Assembly (NCBI RefSeq): GCF_019218755.1
Contig: NZ_JAHUWZ010000012.1
Coordinates: 1-64,000 of the forward strand
Direction of reading: 5' to 3'
From: Acidovorax sp. sif1233
Lineage (GTDB): Bacteria > Pseudomonadota > Gammaproteobacteria > Burkholderiales > Burkholderiaceae_C
DNA: 64,000 nucleotides
Position 1 is the stretch's first letter. The number at the start of each line of letters is the position of its first letter. The position numbers were made by a program, and so were the translations under genes. The notes under the pieces are model-generated. The model was not told the DNA's origin. It saw only the letters and a program-made list of their open reading frames with translations, and ran no database searches. Below, piece after piece: positions 9,351 through 18,983 of the stretch.

Positions 9351-10631
9351 TCAGGTCCGCACCTCGCCCTCGCCCAGCACCACGTACTTGAGCGAGGTCA
9401 GGCCTTCGAGCCCCACGGGCCCGCGCGCATGGAATTTGTCGGTGCTGATGCCGATCTCGGCGCCCAGCCCGTACTCAAAGCCATCGGCGAACCGCGTGCT
9501 GGTGTTCACCATCACACTGGCGGAATCCACCTCGCGCAGGAACCGCTGGGCATGCACATGGTTGGTGGTGAGGATGGCATCCGTGTGGTGGCTCGAATAC
9601 CGGTTGATGTGGGCGATGGCCTCGTCCACGCCATCCACCACCTTCACGCTGATGATCGGGGCCAGGTACTCCTCGCTCCAGTCCTGCTCGGTGGCGGGCA
9701 CCAGCTGGGCGCCTTGTACCGATTGCAGGATGGCCAGCGCCTGCGGGCAGCCCCGCATCTCCACGCCCTTGGCGGCGTACACGGCGCCTATCTTCGGCAA
9801 GAAGTCGGCCGCCACGCCCCGCGCCACCAGCAGGCCTTCGCTCGCGTTGCAGGGGCTGTACTTGTTCGTCTTGGCGTTGTCGGCCACCTTCACCGCCATG
9901 GCGATGTCGCAGGGGTCGTCCACATAGGTGTGGCAGTTGCCGTCCAGGTGCTTGATGACGGGCACCTTGGCGTCGCGGCTGATGCGCTCGATCAGGCCCT
10001 TGCCGCCACGCGGAATGATCACGTCCACGAACTGCGGCATGGCGATGAGCTGGCCCACGGCCTCGCGGTCGGTGGTCTGCACCAGCTGCACCGCGTCCTG
10101 CGGCAGGCCGGCCTCGGCCAGCGCCTGCTGCACCAGCTTGGCCAGAGCCTTGTTGGAATCGATGGCCTCGGAACCGCCGCGCAGGATGCAGGCGTTGCCG
10201 CTCTTGATGGACAGGCTCGCGGCCTCGATGGTCACGTTGGGCCGGCTCTCGTAGATCATGCCGAACACGCCGATCGGCACACGCATCTGGCCCACGCGGA
10301 TGCCGCTCCCCTGCTGCTTCATGCCCAGGATCTCGCCAATGATGTCGGGCATGGCGGCCAGCTGCTCGCAGCCTTCGGCGCAGGTCTCCAGCACCTTGGG
10401 GCCGAGCTTCAGGCGGTCCACCATGGGCTCGGCCAGGCCGGCGGTGCGGGCGCGGTCCAGGTCGCGGGCGTTGTCGATCTGCAGCGCCTCCACGTTCTCG
10501 CGCAGCAGGCGGGCCAGGGCCTTGAGTGCTTTGTTTTTGATAGCTGCTGGCGCTTTGGCCATCAGCGCAGAGGCCGTTTTGGCCTGCTGGCCGAGGGTGT
10601 GCGTGTATTCAGCGACGTTGAGGGCGTTCAT
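9351..10631 (-). CDS. proA: Gamma-glutamyl phosphate reductase
   Basis: NADPH-dependent second enzyme of proline synthesis; it reduces gamma-glutamyl phosphate to glutamate semialdehyde. At 426 residues it has the usual length. The signature [16 protein letters not shown] and the catalytic cysteine region [10 protein letters not shown] are present. Residues 17-34 ([18 protein letters not shown]) are encoded by a family 1 repeat, so part of the N-terminal helix derives from the mobile repeat while the frame is kept. The start [10 protein letters not shown] fits the family. proB is not adjacent. Confidence 0.95.
   Translation of the reverse strand: MNALNVAEYTHTLGQQAKTASALMAKAPAAIKNKALKALARLLRENVEALQIDNARDLDRARTAGLAEPMVDRLKLGPKVLETCAEGCEQLAAMPDIIGEILGMKQQGSGIRVGQMRVPIGVFGMIYESRPNVTIEAASLSIKSGNACILRGGSEAIDSNKALAKLVQQALAEAGLPQDAVQLVQTTDREAVGQLIAMPQFVDVIIPRGGKGLIERISRDAKVPVIKHLDGNCHTYVDDPCDIAMAVKVADNAKTNKYSPCNASEGLLVARGVAADFLPKIGAVYAAKGVEMRGCPQALAILQSVQGAQLVPATEQDWSEEYLAPIISVKVVDGVDEAIAHINRYSSHHTDAILTTNHVHAQRFLREVDSASVMVNTSTRFADGFEYGLGAEIGISTDKFHARGPVGLEGLTSLKYVVLGEGEVRT
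10531..10584. repeat. Family 1 repeat inside proA
   Basis: The plus strand reads TTTTTGATAGCTGCTGGCGC, a short loop, then CAGCGCAGAGGCCGTTTTGG, an almost ideal family 1 copy. It encodes ProA residues 17-34 in frame. In the sense strand the codon phase equals that of the copies in purK and exbB, giving the shared pattern A-L-x-x-x-A-x-A-A. Confidence 0.85.
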
Positions 10632-10724
10632 CCGGCGATTTTGCCGCAGATACCCTCTGTGCGGCCCACCGAGCGCCTGTTACCCTTGCCACCCCGCCGC
10701 CATCCCCCGCTTCCAGAGCCGCCC

Positions 10725-11003
10725 ATGACCCGCGCCCACCTGCTCCAACCTGTCCACGACGCCCTGCAGGCCTTCAGCCAGGGCACGCTATCGGCGTCCG
10801 CCCTGAGCACCACCGCCCGCGCCCAGACCGACCTGCTGGCCGCCCTGCCCCCGCGCTACGCCGAGGTGCTGCACGGCCTGCTGGACCGGCTCGAATCCAG
10901 CGCGCTGTTCTCGGAAGAAAGCTGCTCGTTCAGCCAGAAGGATCTTGTCGCCAACCTGGAGATGTGGGTGGACAAGGTACGCGGCGTGCTGGACGCCGCC
11001 TGA
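10725..11003 (+). CDS. Small conserved-looking protein of unknown function
   Basis: A 92-residue acidic soluble protein that starts MTRAHLLQPVHDALQ and ends VDKVRGVLDAA. It is mostly helical by composition and has a single cysteine, in SCSFSQKDL. There is no signal peptide or membrane segment. I chose the ATG at 10725 because the same frame stays open far upstream only as antisense to proA. It diverges from proA with a gap of about 90 bp. I do not recognise the family. Codon use (strong G/C third position) supports a real gene. Confidence 0.7.
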   Translation: MTRAHLLQPVHDALQAFSQGTLSASALSTTARAQTDLLAALPPRYAEVLHGLLDRLESSALFSEESCSFSQKDLVANLEMWVDKVRGVLDAA

Positions 11004-11013
11004 CCATCACTAC

Positions 11014-11067
11014 CATTTTGATAGCTTCCAGCGCTTGATGGACAAGCGGTAGCGGCTATTTTTATCT
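11014..11067. repeat. Family 1 palindromic repeat, intergenic copy before holA
   Basis: Reads ATTTTGATAGCTTCCAGCGC, then TTGATGGACAAGCGGTAGCG and a T-rich end. It lies in the convergent gap between the 92-residue gene and holA. The two half-palindromes AGCGCTT and AAGCGGT are separated by six bases. Confidence 0.85.
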
Positions 11068-11087
11068 GGAACCAGGCGCAGCGCGGC

Positions 11088-12143
11088 TCACCGCGCCGCC
11101 TGCGTCAGCCGGCACACCTGAAACGCCAGCCGCTGCAGCGCCTGCCAGCCGTTCTGCGGCCAGTCGGGTACCTTCAGGCCCTTGACGATGCCGTCCACCG
11201 TGTGGGCCGACTGCAGCAGGCGCGCCAGGGCGGCGTCGCTGGCCTTGGGCAGGATGCGCTCATACAGCTTTTCCTTGGCTCCCCAGATGCGGTTCTCGCG
11301 CAGGGCCATGGGCAGGGGGCGGCCGGCGTTCATGGCGTCCTTCACGCGCTTGAGGGCGCGGATGTCTTCGGCCAGCGCCCAGTGCACCAGCACCTCGGCC
11401 TCGCCTTCGGCCTGCAGGCCGTCGAGCATGCGCTGCACGCGCGCGGTCTGGCCGGACAGCACGGACTCGGACAGCTTGAACACGTCGTAGCGCGCCACGT
11501 TGAGCACGGCGGCCTCGACCTGGGCCTGCGTCAGCTCGCCCGCCGGGTGGAGCAGGGCCAGTTTCTGGATCTCCTGGTGCGCGGCCAGCAGGTTGCCTTC
11601 CACGCGGTCGGCAAAGAACTGCAGCGTGCGCTGCCCCTCCTCGCCCGCCACCACGCGCTGCCCCTGGGCGGCCAGGCGCTGTGCGATCCACTGCGGCAGC
11701 ATGCCGCGCTCGATGGGGTCGATCTGGAGCGAGGTGCCGCTCGATTCGAGCGCCGCGAACCACGCGCCGGTGCGTGTGGCCTTGTCCAGGCGCGGGAGCA
11801 TCACGAGCGTGAGCGTGCTGTCGTTGCCCCGGGCGGACTCGGCCACCTGCTGCAGCGCCACGCTGCCGTCCTTGCCGGGCTTGCCCGAGGGAATGCGGAT
11901 CTCCACGATCTGCTTGTCGGCGAACAGGCTGAGCGAGCCGCCCGCCGCCAGCACCGCGCTCCAATCGAAGTGCGCGCCCGCCACCGTGTAGGAACTGCGC
12001 TCGGTATAGCCCTGCGCACGGGCCGTGGCGCGGATGGCGTCGGCCGCCTCCTGCTGCAGCAGGGGCTCGTCGCCATGCAGCACGTAGAGCGGCGACAGGC
12101 CCCGTTGGAGATGCGTGGAGAGTTGGGCCAGGGCGACTTGCAT
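11088..12143 (-). CDS. holA: DNA polymerase III subunit delta
   Basis: Delta subunit of the clamp loader, which opens the beta sliding clamp. The 351 residues match the family from the N-terminal LSPLYVLHGDEPLLQQEAAD to a C-terminal helical collar domain. The ATG at 12143 (MQVALAQLSTHL) fits other HolA proteins. A TAAACT hexamer lies 7 nt before this ATG with no Shine-Dalgarno sequence, so the mRNA may be leaderless. In many betaproteobacteria holA follows leuS-lptE directly; here an arginase gene on the other strand separates them. Confidence 0.93.
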   Translation of the reverse strand: MQVALAQLSTHLQRGLSPLYVLHGDEPLLQQEAADAIRATARAQGYTERSSYTVAGAHFDWSAVLAAGGSLSLFADKQIVEIRIPSGKPGKDGSVALQQVAESARGNDSTLTLVMLPRLDKATRTGAWFAALESSGTSLQIDPIERGMLPQWIAQRLAAQGQRVVAGEEGQRTLQFFADRVEGNLLAAHQEIQKLALLHPAGELTQAQVEAAVLNVARYDVFKLSESVLSGQTARVQRMLDGLQAEGEAEVLVHWALAEDIRALKRVKDAMNAGRPLPMALRENRIWGAKEKLYERILPKASDAALARLLQSAHTVDGIVKGLKVPDWPQNGWQALQRLAFQVCRLTQAAR

Positions 12144-12150
12144 GCGGCAA

Positions 12151-12156
12151 AGTTTA
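12151..12156 (-). promoter_or_regulatory. -10-like hexamer 7 nt before holA start
   Basis: The minus strand reads TAAACT, then 7 nt, then the holA ATG. No purine-rich ribosome site lies in between. It is one of six such arrangements in this window and suggests a leaderless transcript. Confidence 0.4.
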
Positions 12157-12378
12157 TCCCCTTGCCCTGGCACCCTGGCGCACCAGGAGGCCAGGGGCAC
12201 AGAAAACCCCGCAGATCGCCAGCACAGGCCTGCAGATTGCACGGTACACGCACCCGATTGCGCAGCTGTCCTGCTTTTCATTGGCGCTCCCCGCCCCGAC
12301 AATCACCCCGCCACCACACGGGCACCCAGCACCCCGGGCGCGCCCGGCACCGTCCGTTCCCCACAAAGGCCTCGCACC

Positions 12379-13368
12379 ATGACCTCCACCCCGCCCCTCC
12401 CCGCACCATCCATTAGCCTCCTGGGCGCCCCCACCGACGTGGGAGCGGGCGCGCGCGGCGCCTCCATGGGCCCCGAGGCCCTGCGCGTGGCCGGGCTGCA
12501 GCCGGCGCTGGAAAGCCACGGCCTGCGGGTGTTCGACCGGGGCAACCTGAGCGGGCCGGCCAATCCCTGGCAGCCCCCGCAGCAAGGCTACCGCCACCTG
12601 CCCGAAGTCGTGGAGTGGAACCAGCGCGTGTTCGATGCGGTGTATGCCGAATTGCGGCGCGGCCACCTGCCCATCCTGATGGGCGGCGACCACTGCCTGG
12701 GCCTGGGCAGCATCAGCGCCGTGGCGCGGCATTGCGCGGAGACCGGCAGGAAGCTGCGCGTGCTGTGGCTTGATGCGCATGCCGACTTCAACACCAGCGC
12801 CCTCACGCCCAGCGGCAATGTGCACGGCATGCCCGTGGCCTGCCTGTGCGGCTTTGGGCCGAAGGAGCTGACACAGCTGGCCCGGATGCCCGGCGGAGGC
12901 CCCGCGCTGCACCCCGGCCAGATCCGCCAGATCGGCATCCGCAGCGTGGACGAAGGCGAAAAACGCTTCGTGCACGAGCAGGGCCTGGAAGTCTTCGACA
13001 TGCGCTACATCGACGAGGTGGGCATGCGCCAGACCATGCAGCAGGCGCTGGCCGGGCTGGATGCCGACACCCACCTGCACGTGAGCTTCGACGTGGATTT
13101 CCTGGACCCGGACATCGCGCCCGGCGTGGGCACCACGGTGCCCGGCGGCCCCACCTACCGCGAGGCCCAGCTGTGCATGGAGATGATCGCCGACAGCGGC
13201 CGCCTGGCGTCGCTGGACATCGTGGAGCTCAACCCCGCGCTGGACGTGCGCAACCGCACCGCCGTGCTGGCCGTGGACCTGGTGGAGTCGCTGTTCGGCA
13301 AAAGCACGCTGATGCGCGTGCCATCGGGCCTGCGCGCCCCCCAGGCGGCGCTCCGTAGCGCTTCCTGA
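12379..13368 (+). CDS. rocF: Arginase (ureohydrolase family)
   Basis: Hydrolyses arginine to ornithine and urea with a binuclear manganese centre. The 329 residues carry the family metal motifs GGDHCLGLGS, DAHADFNT and SFDVDFLDP, the last followed by APGVGTTVPGG, which is characteristic of arginase rather than agmatinase. I chose the ATG at 12379 (MTSTPPLPAPSISLLGAPTD) because the upstream frame is antisense to holA. The gene stands alone on the plus strand between holA and lptE, and no urease or ornithine genes are adjacent. Confidence 0.9.
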   Translation: MTSTPPLPAPSISLLGAPTDVGAGARGASMGPEALRVAGLQPALESHGLRVFDRGNLSGPANPWQPPQQGYRHLPEVVEWNQRVFDAVYAELRRGHLPILMGGDHCLGLGSISAVARHCAETGRKLRVLWLDAHADFNTSALTPSGNVHGMPVACLCGFGPKELTQLARMPGGGPALHPGQIRQIGIRSVDEGEKRFVHEQGLEVFDMRYIDEVGMRQTMQQALAGLDADTHLHVSFDVDFLDPDIAPGVGTTVPGGPTYREAQLCMEMIADSGRLASLDIVELNPALDVRNRTAVLAVDLVESLFGKSTLMRVPSGLRAPQAALRSAS

Positions 13369-13378
13369 AACGGGCGCG

Positions 13379-13439
13379 CTCCCCGCACGGGACGCCGTGG
13401 AGCGGGCCTGGCCCGGCCGCTGGCGTCGCCGCCCCCCGG
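13379..13439. repeat. Family 2 GC-rich intergenic repeat (arginase-lptE)
   Basis: Shares GACGCCGTGGA, GGCCGCTGGCGTCG and a C-run with the copy at 38560-38654. It fills the convergent gap between the arginase stop and the lptE stop, and its inverted blocks could help end transcription from both sides. Confidence 0.65.
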
Positions 13440-13937
13440 CTACCGCTTCACGGCGGCCAGCCGGCGCATCAGCTGCTGCACCAGGTCGGTCCGCATGTTG
13501 CGGTACAGCAGCGCCTCTTCGGCCTCCTTGGCCAGGGCGATGGTTTCGTTGTAGCTGATGTCGCGCTGCTGCAGCAGTTCGGTGTCAGGGATCAGTTCGG
13601 TGCCCGCCGGGGTCCGGAGCCTGAAGCGGATGCGCAGCCGCAACTGCAGCTCGCGCACCTGGCCCGAGGCGTTGAGCCCCACCACCACGCGCTCCTGCTG
13701 CTCCTGCAGCAGGTCCAGGATGGCCTCGGCGGTGGGCAGGGCCGCCGGGTCGCGCAGCACCTGCAGCTTGCTGCCCGACCCGTCCAGCGTGCGCTGCAGC
13801 TCCCGCGCCAGCGGCGAGCCCGCGGGGGCCGCGATGTAGAGCGAGTCGAACCCGAACTCCGGCACGCCCCGCAAGCGAAAACCGCAGGCCGACAGCAGGG
13901 CCGCGGGCGCGATGAAGAGCAGTGTGCGTCTTTGCAT
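13440..13937 (-). CDS. lptE: LPS-assembly lipoprotein LptE
   Basis: Outer-membrane lipoprotein that plugs the LptD barrel and helps insert lipopolysaccharide. The 165 residues begin MQRRTLLFIAPAALLSACGF, a signal peptide with lipobox LSAC, followed by the family hallmark GFRLRG. The ATG at 13937 gives a normal signal peptide; the upstream in-frame codons would spoil it. It follows leuS after 119 bp in the same direction, the classic leuS-lptE order. Confidence 0.93.
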   Translation of the reverse strand: MQRRTLLFIAPAALLSACGFRLRGVPEFGFDSLYIAAPAGSPLARELQRTLDGSGSKLQVLRDPAALPTAEAILDLLQEQQERVVVGLNASGQVRELQLRLRIRFRLRTPAGTELIPDTELLQQRDISYNETIALAKEAEEALLYRNMRTDLVQQLMRRLAAVKR

Positions 13938-14056
13938 TTCAGTTATCCATTGCGTTCGCGCCACCCACAACCCGTGGCACTGGCGCGGCCCAGGCCAGCA
14001 GACGCCGCACCAGGGCCGCCCCGGCGCGCAGCGCCTCAGGGAGGTGTCGCTTCATT

Positions 14057-16750
14057 TCACACCACCACGTTCACGAGGCGGCCAGGCACCACGATCACCC
14101 GCTTGGGCGCTGCGCCCGCGGCATGTGCCGTGAACGCTTCGCTGGCCAGGGCGATGCGCTCGATCGCTGCCTTGTCGGCCTGCGCCGGCACGTGGATGGA
14201 GCCGCGCAGCTTGCCATTGACCTGCAGCATGAGCTCGATCTCGTCCTGCACCAGCGCGTTCGCATCCACCTGGGGCCAGGGCGCATCCAGCAGATCGCCC
14301 AGGTGGCCCGCGTAGCCCAGGCTGCTCCACAGGCTGTGCGCGATGTGGGGCGTGGCCGGGTACAGCACGCGCAGCAGGATGCCAAAGCCTTCGATCAGCG
14401 CCACCTGGGCGCCGGCCGACTCCGTGGCCTTGAAGTCCTCGAGCGCGTTGATCATCTTCATCGCGCCCGACACCACGGTGTTGTACTGCATGCGCTGGTA
14501 GTCGTAGTCCACCTGCTTGAGCACGGTGTGGATCTCCAGCCGCAGGGCCTTGGCCTCCTTGCCGAACTCCACCTCCTTCAGGCTGCTGGCGCTTGCCACG
14601 CTGGCGCTGGCGGCTTGCATGTCCATGGCGGAGAGCTTGAAGCCGAAATTCCACACGCGGCGCAGGAAACGGTAGCTGCCTTCCACGGCCGCATCGTTCC
14701 ACTCCAGCGTGGCCTCGGGCGGGGCGGTGAACATGGTGTACAGGCGCGCGGTGTCGGCGCCGTACTTCTCGATGAGGTCCTGCGGGTCCACGCCGTTGTT
14801 CTTGGACTTGGACATGGTGCCCACGCCCTCGTAGTCGATGGGCGTGCCCGCCGGCAACAGGCCGTCACCGCTGGTGGCTTCGTTCTTGAGCCTGGCGCCA
14901 ACGATCTTGCCGCCTTCGTCCAGCACATGCTCCACATCGTGTGGCCAGAAGTAGTCCTTTCCGCCCTTGGCGGTGCGGCGGCTGTAGATGTGGTTGAGCA
15001 CCATGCCTTGCGTGAGCAGCTTGGTGAAGGGCTCGTCCACCTTGACCAGCCCCAGGTCGCGCATGACCTTGGTCCAGAAGCGCGCGTACAAGAGGTGCAG
15101 GATGGCGTGTTCGATACCACCGATGTACTGGTCCATCGGCATCCAGTAGTCGGCGCCGCCAGCGACCATGGCGTCGGCATTCTTGGGGTCGCAATACCGC
15201 ATGAAATACCAGGACGAGTCCACGAACGTGTCCATGGTGTCCGTCTCGCGCCGCGCGGCCTTGCCGCACACGGGGCAGACCACGCCAGCATGGAAACCTT
15301 CGTGCTTGTGCAGCGGGTTGCCCGAACCATCGGGCACGCAGTCGGTGGGCAGCACCACCGGCAGGTCCTTCTCGGGCACGGGCACGGCGCCGTGTTCATC
15401 GCAATGGATGATGGGAATGGGCGTGCCCCAGTAGCGCTGGCGGCTCACGCCCCAGTCGCGCAGGCGCCAGGTGGTCTTGGTCTCGCCCAGGCCCTTGGCC
15501 TGCAGCGCGTGGGCCACGGCGGTGACGGCTTCCTTGTAGCCCAGGCCGCTGAAGCTGTCGGAGTTGATGGTGACGCCGCGCTGCTTGTCGCCGTACCAGT
15601 CGTTCCACTGGTGGTAGTCGAAGTGCTCGCCATCGACCAGCACCACCTGCTTGATCTCCAGGTTGTACTTGAGGGCGAAGGCGAAATCGCGCTCGTCGTG
15701 CGCGGGCACGCCCATCACGGCGCCGTCGCCATAGCCCATGAGCACGTAGTTGCCGACCCAGACCTCGACCTTTTCCTCCGTCAGCGGGTGCGTGACGAAC
15801 AGGCCCGTGGGTTGGCCCTTCTTTTCCTGCGTGGCCAGCTCGGCCTCGGTGGTGCCGCCGCTCTTGCATTCCTCGATGAAGGCGGCGAGCTCCGGGTTCG
15901 TCCTGGCGGCGTGGGCGGCCAGCGGGTGCTCGGGCGCCACGGCGCAGAAGGTCACGCCCATGATGGTGTCGGCGCGCGTGGTGAAGACGTACATGCGGCC
16001 GTCGCCGATCAGCGTGCCGTCATCGGCCCGGATATCGTGCGGGAAGGCGAAGCGCACGCCTTCGCTCTTGCCGATCCAGTTCTCCTGCATGAGCTTCACG
16101 CGTTCGGGCCAGCCGGGCAGCTTGTCGCCGGTCACGAAGTCCAGCAGCTCTTCGGCGTAGTCGGTGATCTTCAGGTAGTAGCCCGGGATCTCGCGCTTTT
16201 CCACCGTGGCGCCGGTGCGCCAGCCCTTGCCGTCGATGACCTGCTCGTTGGCCAGCACGGTCTGGTCCACCGGGTCCCAGTTCACGACCTGGGTCTTGCG
16301 GTAGGCAATGCCCTTTTCCAGCATCTTGAGGAACAGCCACTGGTTCCACTTGTAGTACGTGGGGTCGCAGGTGGCCACTTCGCGGCTCCAGTCGATGGCC
16401 AGGCCCATGGCCTGCATCTGCTTCTTCATGTACGCGATGTTCTCGTACGTCCACTTGGCGGGGGGCACGCCGTTCTTGAGCGCGGCGTTCTCGGCCGGCA
16501 GGCCGAAGGCGTCCCAGCCCATGGGCATGAGCACGTTGTGGCCGTTCATGCGCAGCTGGCGCGTGAGCATGTCGTTGATGGTGTAGTTGCGCACATGGCC
16601 CATGTGCAGCTTGCCGCTGGGGTAGGGCAGCATCGAGCAGGCGTAGAACTTCTTCTTGCTGGTGTCCTCCGTCACGCGGTAGGCGTCGGTGGCGGTCCAG
16701 TGGTCGTGCGCGGCGCGCTCGACGTCTTGGGGAGAGTATTTGTCTTGCAT
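14057..16750 (-). CDS. leuS: Leucyl-tRNA synthetase
   Basis: Class Ia synthetase that charges tRNA-Leu. The 897 residues contain the HIGH-type motif LHMGHVRNY near the N terminus, a large editing insert in the middle, the KMSKS motif (TMSKSKNNG) and a C-terminal domain ending [15 protein letters not shown]. The ATG at 16750 gives [11 protein letters not shown], the usual start. An alanine/serine-rich patch ([12 protein letters not shown]) in the anticodon-binding region is encoded by GC-rich repeated triplets and may be a decayed family 1 repeat. The gene lies downstream of exbD and upstream of lptE. Confidence 0.97.
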   Translation of the reverse strand: MQDKYSPQDVERAAHDHWTATDAYRVTEDTSKKKFYACSMLPYPSGKLHMGHVRNYTINDMLTRQLRMNGHNVLMPMGWDAFGLPAENAALKNGVPPAKWTYENIAYMKKQMQAMGLAIDWSREVATCDPTYYKWNQWLFLKMLEKGIAYRKTQVVNWDPVDQTVLANEQVIDGKGWRTGATVEKREIPGYYLKITDYAEELLDFVTGDKLPGWPERVKLMQENWIGKSEGVRFAFPHDIRADDGTLIGDGRMYVFTTRADTIMGVTFCAVAPEHPLAAHAARTNPELAAFIEECKSGGTTEAELATQEKKGQPTGLFVTHPLTEEKVEVWVGNYVLMGYGDGAVMGVPAHDERDFAFALKYNLEIKQVVLVDGEHFDYHQWNDWYGDKQRGVTINSDSFSGLGYKEAVTAVAHALQAKGLGETKTTWRLRDWGVSRQRYWGTPIPIIHCDEHGAVPVPEKDLPVVLPTDCVPDGSGNPLHKHEGFHAGVVCPVCGKAARRETDTMDTFVDSSWYFMRYCDPKNADAMVAGGADYWMPMDQYIGGIEHAILHLLYARFWTKVMRDLGLVKVDEPFTKLLTQGMVLNHIYSRRTAKGGKDYFWPHDVEHVLDEGGKIVGARLKNEATSGDGLLPAGTPIDYEGVGTMSKSKNNGVDPQDLIEKYGADTARLYTMFTAPPEATLEWNDAAVEGSYRFLRRVWNFGFKLSAMDMQAASASVASASSLKEVEFGKEAKALRLEIHTVLKQVDYDYQRMQYNTVVSGAMKMINALEDFKATESAGAQVALIEGFGILLRVLYPATPHIAHSLWSSLGYAGHLGDLLDAPWPQVDANALVQDEIELMLQVNGKLRGSIHVPAQADKAAIERIALASEAFTAHAAGAAPKRVIVVPGRLVNVVV

Positions 16751-16886
16751 GAGGGCTCGGGGATGAGAGAGGTGTGCGGCTGCGAGGCCGCGCTGCGCAG
16801 ATTTTAGGCTGTCAGGCCCTGCGTTCCGCGCCCGCCGCCGCCAGCGGCCTGCGCGGCCCCCCCTGGGACCCCGGCGCATGGCGGCT

Positions 16887-17336
16887 TCAAGGTGCCCTGG
16901 CAGGGGCCGTTGGCGCGCCAGTGGCCGGCGGCTCGGCCACGAAGCCGATGCGCTGCAGCCCGGCCAGGTGCGCCGCGCCCATGACCTCGACCACCCGCCC
17001 ATAGGGCACGGCCGCATCGGCGCGCAGCTGGATTTCGGTGTCGGGCCGTTCGGCGCCGATGCGGCGCAGGCGCTCGGCCAGCGCGGGCTGCGACAGGGGC
17101 TCGTCCTGAAGAAAGGCCTGGCCCGAGGCATCGACCACCAGGGTGACGAACTGCGGCACCGTGCCGGGCGTGGCGCCTTCGGTGCGCGGCAGGTCCAGCC
17201 GGATCGCGCTGGCCATGAGCGGCGCCGTGAGGATGAAGATGACCACGAGCACCAGCATCACATCCACCAGCGGCGTCATGTTGATGTCGCTCATGGGCTG
17301 GGGCCCGGCGGTGCGTTCAAGTCGTCCGAAGGCCAT
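16887..17336 (-). CDS. exbD: Biopolymer transport protein ExbD/TolR
   Basis: A 149-residue inner-membrane protein with one N-terminal membrane segment and a periplasmic domain. The segment [20 protein letters not shown] carries the conserved aspartate (VDVMLV) that takes part in proton-driven energisation of TonB or Tol. I chose the ATG at 17336 ([11 protein letters not shown]) rather than the longer reading from 17372. It follows exbB after 22 bp. No TonB or TolA gene is adjacent, so the choice between ExbD and TolR rests on similarity only. Confidence 0.88.
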   Translation of the reverse strand: MAFGRLERTAGPQPMSDINMTPLVDVMLVLVVIFILTAPLMASAIRLDLPRTEGATPGTVPQFVTLVVDASGQAFLQDEPLSQPALAERLRRIGAERPDTEIQLRADAAVPYGRVVEVMGAAHLAGLQRIGFVAEPPATGAPTAPARAP

Positions 17337-17358
17337 GGTGAAAACGGACCTCCGGGAT

Positions 17359-18042
17359 TCAGGGCCGAGCACCGGCGGACGGCGCCGTGTCGATCAGCAG
17401 TTCGCGCAGGTCGCGCGCGAAGCCTTCCAGGTCGGCCTCGATGCGGCCGATCAGGCGGCCGAACACGTTGTAGGCCAGCACGGCCGGGATCGCCACCGCC
17501 AGCCCGGCCGCCGTCATGACCAGCGCCTCGCCCACGGGGCCGGAGACGCGGTCGATGGTGATCTGCCCCGCGCCCGCCATGGCCGTGAGCGCATGGTAGA
17601 TGCCCCAGACGGTGCCCAGCAGCCCCACGAACGGTGCCGTGGAGCCCACCGTGGCCAGCAGCACCTGGCCAAACTGCAGGCGCCCGAGCACGCCGTGCAA
17701 GGCGTCGCGCAGCACGCGGGTGAGCCGCTGCGACAGGCTGCCTGCCGCGGCCAGCGTGGGCTGGCCGGTGGGACCGGCATGATTTGCTATTGAATTCGCA
17801 GCAACAACCAAAGGCAGGACAAGCGCAGCGCGGTCAAAAGATTGCAGGCGCTGTGCAGCAACGTCCATGGACGGCGCCTGCCAGAACGCCGCCGTGCAGC
17901 GGGCCACGTCGGCGCTGGCCTGGCGCATGAGCCGCAGCTTCCAGACGATGACCACCCAGCTTGCCACGGACATGGCCAGGAGCACCAGCGCGGCACCCTG
18001 CGTGACGGCGTCGCCCTGGCGCCACCAGTGGAGAGCGTCCAT
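17359..18042 (-). CDS. exbB: MotA/TolQ/ExbB proton channel family protein
   Basis: A 227-residue inner-membrane proton channel with three predicted membrane segments. The signature is in the third quarter: GSTAPFVGLLGTVWGIYHAL, then GEALVMTAAGLAVAIPAVLAY. It pairs with exbD downstream. Residues 68-87 (SFDRAALVLPLVVAANSIAN) are encoded by a family 1 repeat read in the same phase as the purK copy; the two peptides share the pattern A-L-x-x-x-x-V-x-A-A. This lies in the cytosolic loop before the second membrane segment. Start MDALHWWRQGDA. Confidence 0.88.
   Translation of the reverse strand: MDALHWWRQGDAVTQGAALVLLAMSVASWVVIVWKLRLMRQASADVARCTAAFWQAPSMDVAAQRLQSFDRAALVLPLVVAANSIANHAGPTGQPTLAAAGSLSQRLTRVLRDALHGVLGRLQFGQVLLATVGSTAPFVGLLGTVWGIYHALTAMAGAGQITIDRVSGPVGEALVMTAAGLAVAIPAVLAYNVFGRLIGRIEADLEGFARDLRELLIDTAPSAGARP
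17781..17841. repeat. Family 1 repeat inside exbB (diverged)
   Basis: The plus strand reads GATTTGCTATTGAATTCGCA, then a more variable middle, CAAGCGCAGCGCGGTCAAAA. The outer blocks and spacing fit family 1, while the central palindrome is degraded. Local A+T content is well above the rest of exbB. It encodes residues 68-87 without a stop or frameshift. Confidence 0.65.
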
Positions 18043-18056
18043 GGCTGGCCCGATGG

Positions 18057-18917
18057 CTAGTTGTTGTTAAGGCCGAGCACATCGAACATGTCGAACATGC
18101 CCGTCTTGTGCCCGGCGAGAAAGCGCACCGCGCGCAGGCTGCCCTGCGCGTAGGTGGCGCGGCTGGAGGACTTGTGCGTGATCTCGATGCGCTCGCCGAT
18201 GCCCGCGAACAGCACGGTGTGGTCGCCCACGATGTCGCCGCCCCGGATGGTGGCAAAGCCGATGCTCGACGGGTCGCGCTCGCCCGTGACGCCCTCGCGC
18301 GCAAACACGCCGCACTCCTTGAGGTCGCGGCCCATGGCGCCGGCGATCACCTCGCCCATCTTGAGCGCGGTGCCCGAGGGCGCATCCACCTTGTGGCGGT
18401 GGTGGGCCTCGATGATCTCGATGTCGTAGCCGGTGGCCATGGCCTTGGCGGCCATCTCCAGCAGCTTGAGCGTGACGTTGACGCCCACGCTCATGTTGGG
18501 CGCCATGACGATGGCCGTGCGCTGGGCCAACGCCGCGATCTCGGCCTTCTGCGCATCGGTGAAGCCGGTGGTGCCGACGACGGCCTTCACCCCGAGCTGG
18601 CTGCACACGGCCAGGTGGGCCAGGGTGCCTTCGGGGCGCGTGAAATCGATCAGGACGTCGGCGTTTTTCAGGCCCGTGGCAATGTCGGCCGTGATGGCGA
18701 CGCCGCTGGCATGGCCGAGGAACGCGGTGGCATCCGAGCCGATGCCCGGGCTGGACGGCACGTCCAGCGCACCGGCCAGCACGCAGTCGTCACTGGCGCG
18801 AAGGGCCTCGATGAGCATGCGGCCCATGCGGCCCGATGCGCCGGCGATGGCGACACGGCAGGGGCCGGAGCCCGTGGAAGCGGTGGAAGGGGTGGCAGGC
18901 GAAGAAGTCCCTGTCAT
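18057..18917 (-). CDS. dapB: 4-hydroxy-tetrahydrodipicolinate reductase
   Basis: Lysine/diaminopimelate pathway enzyme that uses NAD(P)H. The 286 residues include the nucleotide-binding loop [13 protein letters not shown], the catalytic region [16 protein letters not shown] and the C-terminal LGLNNN. About 20 low-complexity Ser/Thr/Pro residues precede the Rossmann fold, which is longer than E. coli DapB; a shorter start cannot be excluded. It lies between bamE and exbB in the usual betaproteobacterial order, 14 bp from exbB. Confidence 0.95.
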   Translation of the reverse strand: MTGTSSPATPSTASTGSGPCRVAIAGASGRMGRMLIEALRASDDCVLAGALDVPSSPGIGSDATAFLGHASGVAITADIATGLKNADVLIDFTRPEGTLAHLAVCSQLGVKAVVGTTGFTDAQKAEIAALAQRTAIVMAPNMSVGVNVTLKLLEMAAKAMATGYDIEIIEAHHRHKVDAPSGTALKMGEVIAGAMGRDLKECGVFAREGVTGERDPSSIGFATIRGGDIVGDHTVLFAGIGERIEITHKSSSRATYAQGSLRAVRFLAGHKTGMFDMFDVLGLNNN

Positions 18918-18983
18918 GGGTGTCCTGTACGTTGTGGCTGAAGCACGGCGGGCCAGGCACGGCCCACCGCCAGCCCGCCGGCG

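Noticed and set aside
6966-10724. Very long plus-strand open frame antisense to trkH, trkA and proA
   Set aside because: Only its last 93 codons (10725-11003), outside the antisense region, look like a gene. The rest mirrors the codon bias of the real minus-strand genes.
14581-14620. Possible further family 1 copy inside leuS
   Set aside because: The GCTGGCGCTT-like stretch is simple GC-rich Ala/Ser coding without the AT-rich borders or GATAGCT block. Not counted among the 11 copies.
13922-16807. Long open frame on the plus strand opposite leuS and lptE
   Set aside because: Its translation is His/Val/Arg-rich without family signatures, and the opposite strand encodes clear LeuS and LptE. 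It is a by-product of GC-rich codons.
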